A stretch of 64,000 nucleotides of DNA from Micrococcales bacterium. Lineage in GTDB: Bacteria > Actinomycetota > Actinomycetes > Actinomycetales > Dermatophilaceae. The notes under the pieces were generated by a model. It did not search any database, was not told the origin of the DNA, and saw only the letters and a program-made list of their open reading frames with translations. The number at the start of each line of letters is the position of its first letter. The first letter of the stretch is position 1. The DNA is taken from NCBI GenBank assembly GCA_021287075.1, contig JAJTBD010000002.1, positions 1 through 64,000 on the forward strand, given 5' to 3'. This document shows positions 26,379-34,893 of the stretch, one piece after another. A program made the position numbers and the translations under genes.

Positions 26379-26765
26379 TCAGGCCTGGGGCTGCTCGCCC
26401 TGGCCGGCCTGCTGCGCCTCGATGTCCTTGCGGACCTCGTCCATGTCGAGGCCCTTGACGCCCTCGATGACCTGCTCGAGCGCCTGCGCGGGGAGCGCGC
26501 CGGGCTGGGCGAAGACGAGGATGCCCTCGCGGAAGGCCATCAGGGTGGGGATGGAGGTGATCTGGGCGGCGCCGGCGAGCGCCTGCTCGGCCTCGGTGTC
26601 GACCTTGCCGAAGACGACGTCCTCGTGCTGGGCGGAGGCTGCCTCGAAGACGGGGGCGAACTGGCGGCACGGGCCGCACCAGCTGGCCCAGAAGTCGACC
26701 AGGACGATGTCGTTGTCCTTGATGGTCTGCTCGAAGTCGGTCGCGGTCAGGTCTGTGGTGGCCAT
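26379..26765 (-). CDS. trxA: Thioredoxin
   Basis: 128 residues. MATTDLTATDFEQTIKDNDI, then VLVDFWASWCGPCRQFAPVF gives the CGPC active site near residues 32-35. ITSIPTLMAF holds the cis-Pro. About 20 residues at the C-terminus are an extra Gln/Gly/Glu-rich tail. ATG 26765 has GAGAGG 6 nt upstream. The 5' region holds a perfect ATACCCC-AG-GGGGTAT palindrome about 74 bases upstream, implying metal- or sulfur-stress control. Confidence 0.92.
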   Translation of the reverse strand: MATTDLTATDFEQTIKDNDIVLVDFWASWCGPCRQFAPVFEAASAQHEDVVFGKVDTEAEQALAGAAQITSIPTLMAFREGILVFAQPGALPAQALEQVIEGVKGLDMDEVRKDIEAQQAGQGEQPQA

Positions 26766-26838
26766 GGGTGCCTCTCTCGGGGCTTGGGGTATGTGGGTCC
26801 GCGGGGTCCAACACAGCACATCCGCGCACCATTCCAAT

Positions 26839-26854
26839 ATACCCCAGGGGGTAT
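26839..26854. promoter_or_regulatory. Perfect palindromic operator ATACCCC-AG-GGGGTAT upstream of trxA
   Basis: A 7-2-7 palindrome. On the minus strand it overlaps a TATATT -10-like hexamer. G-tract operators of this form are typical of the CsoR/CstR/RcnR repressor family, which responds to Cu(I), persulfide or nickel. No regulator of that family is in the window, so the link is inference. Confidence 0.5.
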
Positions 26855-26932
26855 GCCGGGAACGACGGCCGCGCGTCGGACGCTCTGGTCTGTCGGAGAG
26901 GATGGACCCGTGACCCCTGCCCGGAGCTGCCG

Positions 26933-28999
26933 GTGACCGTGACCGCGCAGACGATGACCCATGAGCCCGCGACGCCCCGCCGTCGTGGGCCCATGACGCC
27001 TGTCGAGATCGCGTCGGCCGGGGTGATGAGCGCCCTGGCCGTCGCCGCCAAGGTGCTGGGTGTGGTCATGCCCGCCGGCGGCCCGATCGTCGCCGCGCTC
27101 GCGACCGTCCCGCTGGCCGTCGTCGCCTACCAGCACCGCTTCCGCGTCGTGCTCGCCACGGCCGCCGCCACCTTGGCGATGAGCTCGGTGATGGGCGGGG
27201 CCACGGCCTGGATCACCGGCCTGGCGAGCGTCGGCGTCGGCGTCGCCGTCGGCTGGCTGCACCGCCGCCGGCTCGGCTGGCCCGCCGCCTGGCTTGCCGG
27301 TCTGGTGCTGGCCGCCCTCAACGCCGTGCAGACGATCGTCACCCTCCTGGTCCTGTCGGAGTCGCGGATCCTCTCCCTCAAGGCGGCCCGCACCTCTGCC
27401 GAGGGCATGCTCCGCATGCTGGAGCGCATCCCCGGCCTGGCGCCCACCGTCGCCGTGTGGCGGGATGTCCTCGACTGGCTGGTGCAGCACTGGTGGGTCT
27501 GGCTCGGCAGCGGGGCCGCCGTCACCCAGCTCATCGGCGTCCTCATCGCGTATGCCGCGCTCGGCGCCGTCATCCGCCGCCTGCACCTCGGCCCCGTGGC
27601 CGACCCGCTGCTGGCCGCACTCGAGTCCCGGGGAGCGAGCAGCCCGGGCCCGCTGCCCGTCTCCATGCGGGGGATCACCTTCCGATACCCGGGCTCCACC
27701 GTCGATGCCCTCCAGGGTGTCGACCTCGACCTGGCCCCCGGCGAGTTCGTCGCCGTCGTCGGCCCCAATGGCTCGGGCAAGTCGACACTGGCCACGATCC
27801 TCGCCGGGGCGGCCCCGACCGCCGGCACTGTTTCGCGGCCGGGGGTGGCCGGGCTGGGGGAGGCCGGCGGCACGGCATACCTGGCGCAGCGGACCGAGCT
27901 CCAGATGCTCGGAGACACCGTCGAGGAGGATGTGCGTTGGGGCACCGACGCCGCAGACGAGGTCGACGTGGCCGCGCTGCTCGAGGCCGTCGGGCTTGCT
28001 GGGCTCGAGCGGACCCCCACCAAGGAGCTCTCCGGAGGCCAGCTCCAGCGGCTGGCCCTCGCCGGTGCGCTCGCCCGCAGGCCCGCGCTGCTCGTCTCCG
28101 ACGAGTCGACGGCGATGATCGACCCGGCCGGCCGCGCAGGCTTTGTCGAGGTCATGCGCGGACTGCCCGCGCGGCTCGGCACCACCGTCGTGCACATCAC
28201 CCACGACGCGGCCGAGGCAGCCGGCGCCGAGCGGGTCGTGCGCATCGTCGACGGGCGCGTCGCCACCGACGCGGCCGGCGCCGAGGTGGCCGCCCGCCCG
28301 CCGGTGACGGCGGCGACGCGAGCGCAGGTCCTGCCGAGCAACCCGATCGCGCTCCACGTCGAGGGCGTGACCCACACCTATGCGCTGGGCACCCCATGGC
28401 AGACCACCGCGCTGCGTGACGTCGACCTCGACGTGCGCGTCGGCGAGGGCGTGCTCATCACCGGCCACAACGGGTCGGGCAAGTCCACTCTCGCGCGGAT
28501 CCTCGCCGGGCTGCTCGTGCCGACATATGGCGTCTGCGAGACCGGGGGCAAACCCGTTGCGGCGCAGGTGGGCTCGGTCGCCCTCGCGATGCAGTTCTCC
28601 CGTCTCCAGCTGCGCCGGCCGACGGTCGCACTCGACATCCTCGACGCCGCGGGAGTGCGCTGGCGCGGCCCGCTCGGGCCGGAGCAGGTCGACTATGTCG
28701 TCTCGGTGCTTGCCTCTGTCGGGCTGCCGCCCGAGCTCCTGCACCGGGGGATCGACGACCTCTCGGGCGGGCAGATGCGCCGCGTCGCTCTCGCCGGCCT
28801 CCTCGCCCGCCAGCCGCGGGTGCTCGTGCTCGATGAGCCCTTTGCGGGACTCGACGCCGACAGCCGTGCGGGCCTGACCGAGGTGCTGCGTGGCGCCCTC
28901 GACAACGGGCTCGCCCTCGTCGTCATCAGCCACGACACCGAGGGGCTTGCCTCGCTCTGCGGCCGCCACCTCACGCTCGACCAGGGGAGGCTGCGATGA
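26933..28999 (+). CDS. ECF-type transporter: S-like membrane domain fused to two ATPase domains
   Basis: 688 residues. Residues 1-220 have five or six membrane helices (MTPVEIASAGVMSALAVAAK, VGVAVGWL, AAWLAGLVLAALNAVQTIVT), like ECF substrate-binding S components. ATPase 1 has Walker A GPNGSGKST near residue 276, LSGGQLQRLALA, and LLVSDEST. ATPase 2 has GHNGSGKST near 511, LSGGQMRRVALA and VLVLDEPFAGLD. The downstream EcfT overlaps by ATGA, giving a complete importer from two genes. The substrate, probably a vitamin or metal, is unknown. GTG 26933 has GGAG 8 nt upstream. The upstream region is divergent from trxA. Confidence 0.88.
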   Translation: MTVTAQTMTHEPATPRRRGPMTPVEIASAGVMSALAVAAKVLGVVMPAGGPIVAALATVPLAVVAYQHRFRVVLATAAATLAMSSVMGGATAWITGLASVGVGVAVGWLHRRRLGWPAAWLAGLVLAALNAVQTIVTLLVLSESRILSLKAARTSAEGMLRMLERIPGLAPTVAVWRDVLDWLVQHWWVWLGSGAAVTQLIGVLIAYAALGAVIRRLHLGPVADPLLAALESRGASSPGPLPVSMRGITFRYPGSTVDALQGVDLDLAPGEFVAVVGPNGSGKSTLATILAGAAPTAGTVSRPGVAGLGEAGGTAYLAQRTELQMLGDTVEEDVRWGTDAADEVDVAALLEAVGLAGLERTPTKELSGGQLQRLALAGALARRPALLVSDESTAMIDPAGRAGFVEVMRGLPARLGTTVVHITHDAAEAAGAERVVRIVDGRVATDAAGAEVAARPPVTAATRAQVLPSNPIALHVEGVTHTYALGTPWQTTALRDVDLDVRVGEGVLITGHNGSGKSTLARILAGLLVPTYGVCETGGKPVAAQVGSVALAMQFSRLQLRRPTVALDILDAAGVRWRGPLGPEQVDYVVSVLASVGLPPELLHRGIDDLSGGQMRRVALAGLLARQPRVLVLDEPFAGLDADSRAGLTEVLRGALDNGLALVVISHDTEGLASLCGRHLTLDQGRLR

Positions 29000-29805
29000 C
29001 GCCGGCCTCCGCGCGCCCGCGCCCCAATCTCGCGTCCCGCCGCGGGGCCGGTATGCCGCGCGCCCTCCCCTGGGAGTCGCCGATCAGCCGGCTCTGGCCG
29101 GGCACCAAGCTGCTCTGTCTCACCGCGCTGACGACGCTGCTCGTCACCCGGCCCCGGTGGCTCGTGATCGGCGTGGTCGCCGCGGTCTATCTGGTCGTGG
29201 CGCTGCTCGCCCGGGTGCCCCGCTCTGCCGTGCCACGCGTGCCGATGCTGGTGCTGTCGATGTTCATCGGCGGCTTCATCGGGTCGGCCATGGGCGGCGA
29301 CATCATGGTCTATCTGCGCTTCACCGCGCTCGGTGTCGTCGTCCTGCTCGGCACGGCGCTGTTGCTGTGGACCACGCGCCCAGCCCAGCTCGTCCCGGCC
29401 TTCGCCACGCTGCTGCGGCCCTTGCGGCTGCTGCGGGTGCCCACCGACGAGTGGGCGGCCACGATGGCACTGTGCCTGCGCGGCATACCCGTCCTCACCG
29501 ACGAGGTGGGTGCCGTCGCGGATGCCAGCCGACTGCGCGTGGGCTGGCAGCAGCGGCTGCGCGCCGCCCCGGAGCAGACGGGCGGATGGGCGCGCACCAG
29601 GGCCTCCTATGCCGAGGGCCTCGACATCCTCATCGCAGCTGTCTCCGCGTCGGCCCGGCGCGCCGCGGCGACCGGTCGGGCGATGACCCTGCGCGGCGGC
29701 GTGCCGGCCGTGCCGCGCGAGCGGGTGCGGCTCGGCTGGGGTGACCTTGTGGCATTTGCCGGGACCGCCGCAGTCGTCGCCGGGGCTCTCATCGCCTTGC
29801 GCTGA
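28996..29805 (+). CDS. ecfT: ECF transporter transmembrane component (EcfT)
   Basis: 269 residues. Four to five helices at the N-terminal half (LVIGVVAAVYLVVALLARV, FTALGVVVLLGTALLLWTT), then the coupling helices with the RRAAATGRAMTLRGGV and ASRLRVGWQQRLR segments that contact the ATPases (EcfT ARG-type motifs). The start overlaps the previous stop by ATGA. Its 3' end overlaps the convergent DUF3995 gene by 17 bases. Confidence 0.9.
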   Translation: MTPASARPRPNLASRRGAGMPRALPWESPISRLWPGTKLLCLTALTTLLVTRPRWLVIGVVAAVYLVVALLARVPRSAVPRVPMLVLSMFIGGFIGSAMGGDIMVYLRFTALGVVVLLGTALLLWTTRPAQLVPAFATLLRPLRLLRVPTDEWAATMALCLRGIPVLTDEVGAVADASRLRVGWQQRLRAAPEQTGGWARTRASYAEGLDILIAAVSASARRAAATGRAMTLRGGVPAVPRERVRLGWGDLVAFAGTAAVVAGALIALR

Positions 29806-30313
29806 GCGGCTTCTCGCGGGTCAGGAGGAGGGCAGTGGTCAGGGCGACTCCCCACACCAGGAAGAGCGGGTCCCACAGCGCCGCGTGCCCGATCATGCCG
29901 GCCCGGTCATAGTCGCTGGCTGGCGTGATCACGCCTGCCAGCACCAGGTTCGCCGCGATCGTGTTGAGGCTGCCCCACCCGGTGAGCACCGCTGCACCGA
30001 GCCAGCACAGCGCGCGCGAGACCCGTCGCCAGGGCCAGCCCATCGACGCGAGAACCGCTGGCGCACAGGCGAACCCGACCTTGACGGCCCCGATCGGGAA
30101 GAGGACCCACCGGATGCCGCTGAAGCGCTGCACCAGGTCCTCGCCCAGCGTCGAGATCAGCCAGGTGCCGCCACCCGCCCAGTAGAGGCTGGCCAGTCCG
30201 TGGAGCACCCCCGCCGTCACGGCGACGCCGAGGGCCGCACGTGCGGCAGAGGTGGGCGTGCGACCGGCAGATGCCGTGGCGTCCACGGCGGGGGAGTCGC
30301 TGTGCCTGTCCAT
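29789..30313 (-). CDS. DUF3995 membrane protein
   Basis: 174 residues with four helices: VTAGVLHGLASLYWAGGGTW (conserved HxxxxxYWAxGG), LFPIGAVKVGFACAPAVLAS, ALCWLGAAVLTGWGSL and WDPLFLVWGVALTTALLL. This is the DUF3995 pattern. Function unknown. ATG 30313 chosen; upstream extension is low-complexity. Confidence 0.75.
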   Translation of the reverse strand: MDRHSDSPAVDATASAGRTPTSAARAALGVAVTAGVLHGLASLYWAGGGTWLISTLGEDLVQRFSGIRWVLFPIGAVKVGFACAPAVLASMGWPWRRVSRALCWLGAAVLTGWGSLNTIAANLVLAGVITPASDYDRAGMIGHAALWDPLFLVWGVALTTALLLTREKPLSARR

Positions 30314-30455
30314 CCCCCAATGCTGGCCTCTGCCAGCAGCGTCCGACAGGGGGCAGGCCCCCGGGTGCGGCGGGTGGGTGGCACGGCGGCGAGCCACACA
30401 GCAGACCGTGAGAGGATCACCCGACCCGCACCACGCGACCGACCCGAGGAGCGCC

Positions 30456-30737
30456 ATGCAGACCGCGACCGGCACGATGCCCACCGACCGACCCGAGCGC
30501 TATGCCAAGCAGCTGGCCAGCCACTGGGCGGCCAAGACCGAGGTCGCCGAGGCGGACGGCGCGACCGTGCTGACCTTCCCCAACGGCAACGTCCTGACGA
30601 TGCGGCCTGCCGAGGGCGCCTTGGGCGTCGAGGTGACCGTGCCCGATGACGCCGACCTGCCGCGCTTCCAGGACGTCGTGGCGCGCCATCTCGAGCGCTT
30701 CGGGCAGCGTGACGAGCTCACCGTGGGCTGGGACTGA
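30456..30737 (+). CDS. DUF2218 protein
   Basis: 93 residues. RPERYAKQLASHWAAKTEVA, TVLTFPNGNVLTMRPAEGAL and the closing HLERFGQRDELTVGWD are the DUF2218 family pattern. Members often lie beside siderophore genes, which is not the case here. ATG 30456 has GAGGAG upstream. Function unknown. Confidence 0.8.
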   Translation: MQTATGTMPTDRPERYAKQLASHWAAKTEVAEADGATVLTFPNGNVLTMRPAEGALGVEVTVPDDADLPRFQDVVARHLERFGQRDELTVGWD

Positions 30738-30864
30738 CGCCGGCACCCCATACCGTCCAAAAGGGTGAACGCGCAGGTCACAACCCCCCGTTGCGGGCAC
30801 CCGCTCCCCATGGTGAGGGCGAAGGGCAGCCACCTGGCCGCCCCCTGTCAAAGCGAGGTCCCCC

Positions 30865-31011
30865 ATGATCACCCTCGGAGTCATCCTGCTCATCCTCGGC
30901 CTGCTCGTGAAGAGCATGGCCATCCTTAAGACGATCGGCATCATCCTGATCGTCATCGGTCTGATCCTCAACCTCGTGCCGATCGGCGGCACCCGCCGCA
31001 GGTACTACTGA
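30865..31011 (+). CDS. Small hydrophobic DUF6131-type membrane protein
   Basis: 48 residues: MITLGVILLILGLLVKSMAI, LKTIGIILIVIGLILNLVPI, GGTRRRYY. Two transmembrane helices and a basic end match DUF6131. AGCGAGG lies upstream of the ATG. A strong terminator follows. Function unknown. Confidence 0.7.
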   Translation: MITLGVILLILGLLVKSMAILKTIGIILIVIGLILNLVPIGGTRRRYY

Positions 31012-31041
31012 CCTGACCGGCTCGCCACGAGTCGACGGACG

Positions 31042-31071
31042 ACGCACCCGGCGCCCTCGCGCCGGGTGCGT
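31042..31071 (+). terminator. Intrinsic terminator after the small membrane protein gene
   Basis: A perfect 13-bp GC stem, ACGCACCCGGCGC with its complement GCGCCGGGTGCGT, loop CCTC, followed by TATTC. Confidence 0.75.
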
Positions 31072-31110
31072 TATTCGTGACCAGGGCAGGTGTCGGCCTA
31101 CGCTTTAGCG

Positions 31111-31821
31111 GTGAACTGGGACGACTACGACGCTGCGCTCTTCGACCTCGACGGAGTGCTCACCCCCACGGCAGAGGTCCACATGCGCGCGTGGGCCGAG
31201 ATGTTCAACGGCTACCTCCAGGGCCGCGGCATCGAGCAGCCCTACACCGACCAGGACTACTTCGACTATGTCGACGGCAAGCCGCGCTATGACGGTGTGC
31301 GCTCCTTCCTCGCCTCGCGCGGCATTGAGCTGCCCGAGGGCGCCCCGGAGGACGGCGCCGACGTCGAGAGCGTCGCCGGGCTCGGCAACCGCAAGAACGA
31401 CGCCTTCAACGAGGTGCTCGCCCGAGACGGCGTCGCGGCATACCCCGGCTCGGTCCGCCTGCTCGACCACCTCGCCGGGCGCGGCACGCAGGTCGCGGTC
31501 GTCTCCTCCTCGCGCAATGCCCCCGCGGTGCTCGAGGCCGCCGGTCTCGCCGACCGCTTCACCGTCGTCGTCAGCGGTGCCGTCGCCGCCGAGCAGGGCC
31601 TGCCGGGCAAGCCGGCCCCCGACACCTTCGCGTATGCCGCGCAGCAGCTGGGTGTGCCCATCGAGCGTGCCGTCGTGCTCGAGGACGCCGTCTCCGGCGT
31701 CCAGGCCGGCTGCGCCGGCGACTTCGGTCTCGTGGTCGGTGTCGACCGGGGGGCGGGGGTGGACGCCCTGACCGCCGCCGGCGCCGACATCGTCGTGGCC
31801 GACCTGGCGGAGCTGATCTGA
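31111..31821 (+). CDS. HAD-family beta-phosphoglucomutase-like hydrolase
   Basis: 236 residues of HAD subfamily I. Nucleophile motif AALFDLDGVLTPTAEVH has Asp-x-Asp. VVSSSRNAP is motif II, GKPAPDTF holds the Lys, and VVLEDAVSGVQAG is motif IV. Adjacent to and overlapping (TGATG) a GH65 phosphorylase. The pair is the usual unit for degrading an alpha-glucosyl disaccharide: the phosphorylase makes beta-glucose-1-phosphate and the mutase makes glucose-6-phosphate. I chose GTG 31111, 6 nt after TACGCT. Confidence 0.88.
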   Translation: MNWDDYDAALFDLDGVLTPTAEVHMRAWAEMFNGYLQGRGIEQPYTDQDYFDYVDGKPRYDGVRSFLASRGIELPEGAPEDGADVESVAGLGNRKNDAFNEVLARDGVAAYPGSVRLLDHLAGRGTQVAVVSSSRNAPAVLEAAGLADRFTVVVSGAVAAEQGLPGKPAPDTFAYAAQQLGVPIERAVVLEDAVSGVQAGCAGDFGLVVGVDRGAGVDALTAAGADIVVADLAELI

Positions 31822-34355
31822 TGAACACCGTTGACCCGCAGCACGATCCGGTCGACCGCACCCGATTCCCCGCCGACCCGTGGCGGCTGGTCGAGGCCGA
31901 CTACCGCGTCGAGGACCTCGGCACGGCAGAGACCCTCTTTGCCCTCGGCAACGGCTATCTCGGCATGCGCGGCAACCCGGAGGAGGGTCGCGACGCGCAC
32001 ACCCACGGCACCTTCATCAACGGCTTCCACGAGACCTGGGACATCAAGCACGCCGAGGAGGCCTACGGTTTCGCCAAGACCGGACAGACGATCGTCAACG
32101 CCCCCGACAGCAAGCTGATCAAGCTCTATGTCGACGACGAGCCGCTGCTGATGTCGACCGCCGACCTCCAGGACTACGAGCGCTCGGTCGACTTCCGCGA
32201 CGGCCAGCTGCGCCGCAGGCTCATCTGGCGCACGCCGTCGGGCAAGCGGGTCTGCGTCACCACCAGCCGGATGATCTCCTTCACCGAGCGCCATCTGGCC
32301 CTGATGACCTATGACGTCGAGATGCTCGAGGGCGACGCGCCGATCGTCATCTCCAGCCAGATCCTCAACCGCCAGGACGGCATCGACGAATACCACCAGA
32401 CCAGCGAGGCGATGGGCGAGGGCTTCGACCCCCGCAAGGCCGCCAAGTTCGCGGGCCGGGTGCTCGAGCCGCAGGGCCACTGGCACAGCGAGCGCGGCCG
32501 CATCATCATGGGCTACCGCTGCGCGAAGTCGGGCATGACGCTGGCGGTCGGGGCCGATCACACGATCGAGACCGACAACGAGGTCGAGGAGCTGATCAGC
32601 ACCGAGGACGACCTCGCCAAAAAGGTCTTCCGCATCCACGCCACAAAGGGCCAGCCGGTCCGCATCACCAAATCGGTGGCCTATCACTCCTCGCGCGGTG
32701 TGCCCGCGCGTGAGCTGTTCGACCGGTGCCGGCGCACGCTCGACCGGGTGCGCGAGTCGAGCATCGAGGCCTTCCAGGATGCCCAGCGCGACTGGCTGGA
32801 GACCTTCTGGCGCAACGCCGACATCGAGATCCCCGACAACGTGGAGGTGCAGCAGGCCGTGCGCTGGAATCTCTTCCAGCTCGCGCAGGCCTCCGCCCGC
32901 AGCGACCAGATGGGCGTCTCGGCCAAGGGGGTGACCGGCTCCGGCTACGAGGGCCACTACTTCTGGGACACCGAGGTCTATGTCCTGCCCTTCCTCGCCT
33001 ACACAATGCCCTCGGTCGCCCGCAACCTCCTGCGCTTCCGCGCCAACATCCTGCCCAAGGCACGCGAGCGGGCCCGCGAGATGGCCCAGCGCGGGGCGCT
33101 CTTCCCCTGGCGCACGATCAACGGCGACGAGGCGTCGGCCTACTACGCCGCTGGCACCGCGCAGTACCACATCGACGCCGACATCGCCTTCGCGGTGATG
33201 AAGTACGTCAGGGCCACTGGTGATGAGGACTTCCTGCGCCGCGACGGTGTGGCGATCCTCGTCGAGACCGCGCGCATGTGGGCCGATCTCGGCTTCTGGC
33301 GGTTCAACGGGGAGGGCTCCTTCCACATCCACGGCGTCACCGGCCCCGACGAATACACCACGGTCGTCAACAACAACCTCTTCACCAACGTCATGGCCCG
33401 CCACAACCTGGAGGGCGCGGTCGAGGCCGTGCGTCACCTAGAGGAGAGCGCGCCCGACGAGTTCGCCCGCATCGCAAGGCGACTCGACCTCGAGCCCGCG
33501 GAGGTCGACGAGTGGGAGGCGTGTGCGGAGCACATGTTCGTCCCCTACGACGACACCCTGGGCGTGCACCCCCAGGACGAGCACTTCCTCGAGCGCGAGC
33601 TGTGGGACCTGGCCTCGACCCCGCCTGACAAGCGCCCCCTGCTGCTGCACTACCACCCGCTGGTGATCTATCGCTTCCAGGTGCTCAAGCAGGCCGATGT
33701 CGTCCTCGCGCTCTTCCTCCAGGGCGACCGCTTCACCGCCGAGGAGAAGAAGGCCGACTTCGACTACTACGACCCGATCACCACGGGCGACTCCACCCTC
33801 TCGGCGGTCGTGCAGTCGATCATCGCGTCGGAGGTCGGCTACCCGGAGATGGCGCTGCGCTACTTCCTCTCCGGCCTGTTCGTCGACCTGGCCGATACCC
33901 ACCACAACACCAGCGACGGCGCCCACATCGCCTCGACCGGCGGGGTGTGGAGCGCGCTCGTCTTCGGTTTCGGCGGCATGCGTGACTACCAGGGCCGGAT
34001 CACCTTCGACCCGCGGCTGCCGGAGCAGTGGCCATCGTTGGCCTTCCCGATCACGCTGTGCGGCAACCGGATCCGCGTCCACATCGACCAGGACGCGATC
34101 ACCTTCCGCTCCGAGGGTGAGGCGGCGGTCACCGTGGGTGTGCGTGGCGAGCGGTATGCCGTGGAGCCCGGCGAGGAGGTACGCGTCCCCCTCGATGGGC
34201 AGGGCCCGCGCCTGCCGAGCCTGGAGGGCACCATCCCGGTCATCGGCGGCAAGCGGGCCGACGGGACGATCATCACGGCCGGGGTGCCCGACCCCCTTCT
34301 CGACGCCGAGGACCAGCTGTTGCCCGGCGGCCCCGACCACCCGCGCGAGACCTAG
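31821..34355 (+). CDS. Glycoside hydrolase family 65 phosphorylase
   Basis: 844 residues. N-terminal beta-sandwich (ETLFALGNGYLGMRGNPEEG) and (alpha/alpha)6 barrel with GHYFWDTEVYVLPFLAYT, LFPWRTINGDE and the catalytic-acid motif TGPDEYTTVVNNN, Glu near residue 510. The DKRPLLLHYHPLVIYRFQVLKQADV phosphate-binding region is present. The disaccharide (maltose, trehalose or kojibiose) cannot be fixed from sequence alone. Coupled to the beta-phosphoglucomutase gene upstream. Confidence 0.92.
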   Translation: MNTVDPQHDPVDRTRFPADPWRLVEADYRVEDLGTAETLFALGNGYLGMRGNPEEGRDAHTHGTFINGFHETWDIKHAEEAYGFAKTGQTIVNAPDSKLIKLYVDDEPLLMSTADLQDYERSVDFRDGQLRRRLIWRTPSGKRVCVTTSRMISFTERHLALMTYDVEMLEGDAPIVISSQILNRQDGIDEYHQTSEAMGEGFDPRKAAKFAGRVLEPQGHWHSERGRIIMGYRCAKSGMTLAVGADHTIETDNEVEELISTEDDLAKKVFRIHATKGQPVRITKSVAYHSSRGVPARELFDRCRRTLDRVRESSIEAFQDAQRDWLETFWRNADIEIPDNVEVQQAVRWNLFQLAQASARSDQMGVSAKGVTGSGYEGHYFWDTEVYVLPFLAYTMPSVARNLLRFRANILPKARERAREMAQRGALFPWRTINGDEASAYYAAGTAQYHIDADIAFAVMKYVRATGDEDFLRRDGVAILVETARMWADLGFWRFNGEGSFHIHGVTGPDEYTTVVNNNLFTNVMARHNLEGAVEAVRHLEESAPDEFARIARRLDLEPAEVDEWEACAEHMFVPYDDTLGVHPQDEHFLERELWDLASTPPDKRPLLLHYHPLVIYRFQVLKQADVVLALFLQGDRFTAEEKKADFDYYDPITTGDSTLSAVVQSIIASEVGYPEMALRYFLSGLFVDLADTHHNTSDGAHIASTGGVWSALVFGFGGMRDYQGRITFDPRLPEQWPSLAFPITLCGNRIRVHIDQDAITFRSEGEAAVTVGVRGERYAVEPGEEVRVPLDGQGPRLPSLEGTIPVIGGKRADGTIITAGVPDPLLDAEDQLLPGGPDHPRET

Positions 34356-34393
34356 CCGCCCGCGGCATACCCCCGCCTTGGCAGACTGGCCCC

Positions 34394-34882
34394 GTGGAGA
34401 TCATCGAGACCATGCTGCCCGGGGTGGGCATGCGCTATGACCTGCAGACCGCAGCGGGGCGGCCCATCTGTGTCGTCATCCGCCGTGACGGCAAGGTCGA
34501 CCTCGGGAGCTATGACCTGCGAGACCCCGACCAGCTGGCCGAGACCTATCGACTCGAGGCCGACGAGGTCGCGGCGCTCGCCGACATCCTCGGGGCGCCG
34601 CGCATGAGCGAGCGCTTTGCCGACCTCTCGCGCGAGGTGCCCGGTCTGGAGTCGGGTCGCCTGACCATCGCCCGCGGCTCGCGCTATGTCGGCCGCACCC
34701 TCGGTGACACGCACGCCCGCACCCGCACCGGCGCGTCGGTCGTGGCGATCGTGCGCGGCGAGGAGGTCGTCACCTCGCCGACGCCGGATGACGGCCTGCA
34801 CGCCGGCGACGTGGTGGTGGCCATTGGCTCGGCCGAGTCGCTGCGCGCCCTCGACGCCCTGCTGGGCCGCCTGCCCGACTAG
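34394..34882 (+). CDS. Antiporter regulatory subunit, KhtT-like (TrkA-C domain)
   Basis: 162 residues. The C-terminal 80 residues are a TrkA-C/RCK_C domain (TRTGASVVAIVRGEEVVTSP; GDVVVAIGSAESL). The N-terminus matches KhtT-type regulators of CPA2 antiporters. GTG 34394 follows CAGACT by 6 nt (leaderless). The antiporter gene starts 11 bases after its stop. Confidence 0.85.
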   Translation: MEIIETMLPGVGMRYDLQTAAGRPICVVIRRDGKVDLGSYDLRDPDQLAETYRLEADEVAALADILGAPRMSERFADLSREVPGLESGRLTIARGSRYVGRTLGDTHARTRTGASVVAIVRGEEVVTSPTPDDGLHAGDVVVAIGSAESLRALDALLGRLPD

Positions 34883-34893
34883 CGCGGCGTCCC

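Noticed and set aside
31287..33437. 716-codon minus frame opposite GH65/HAD
   Set aside because: No domain signatures. GH65 on the plus strand is unmistakable.
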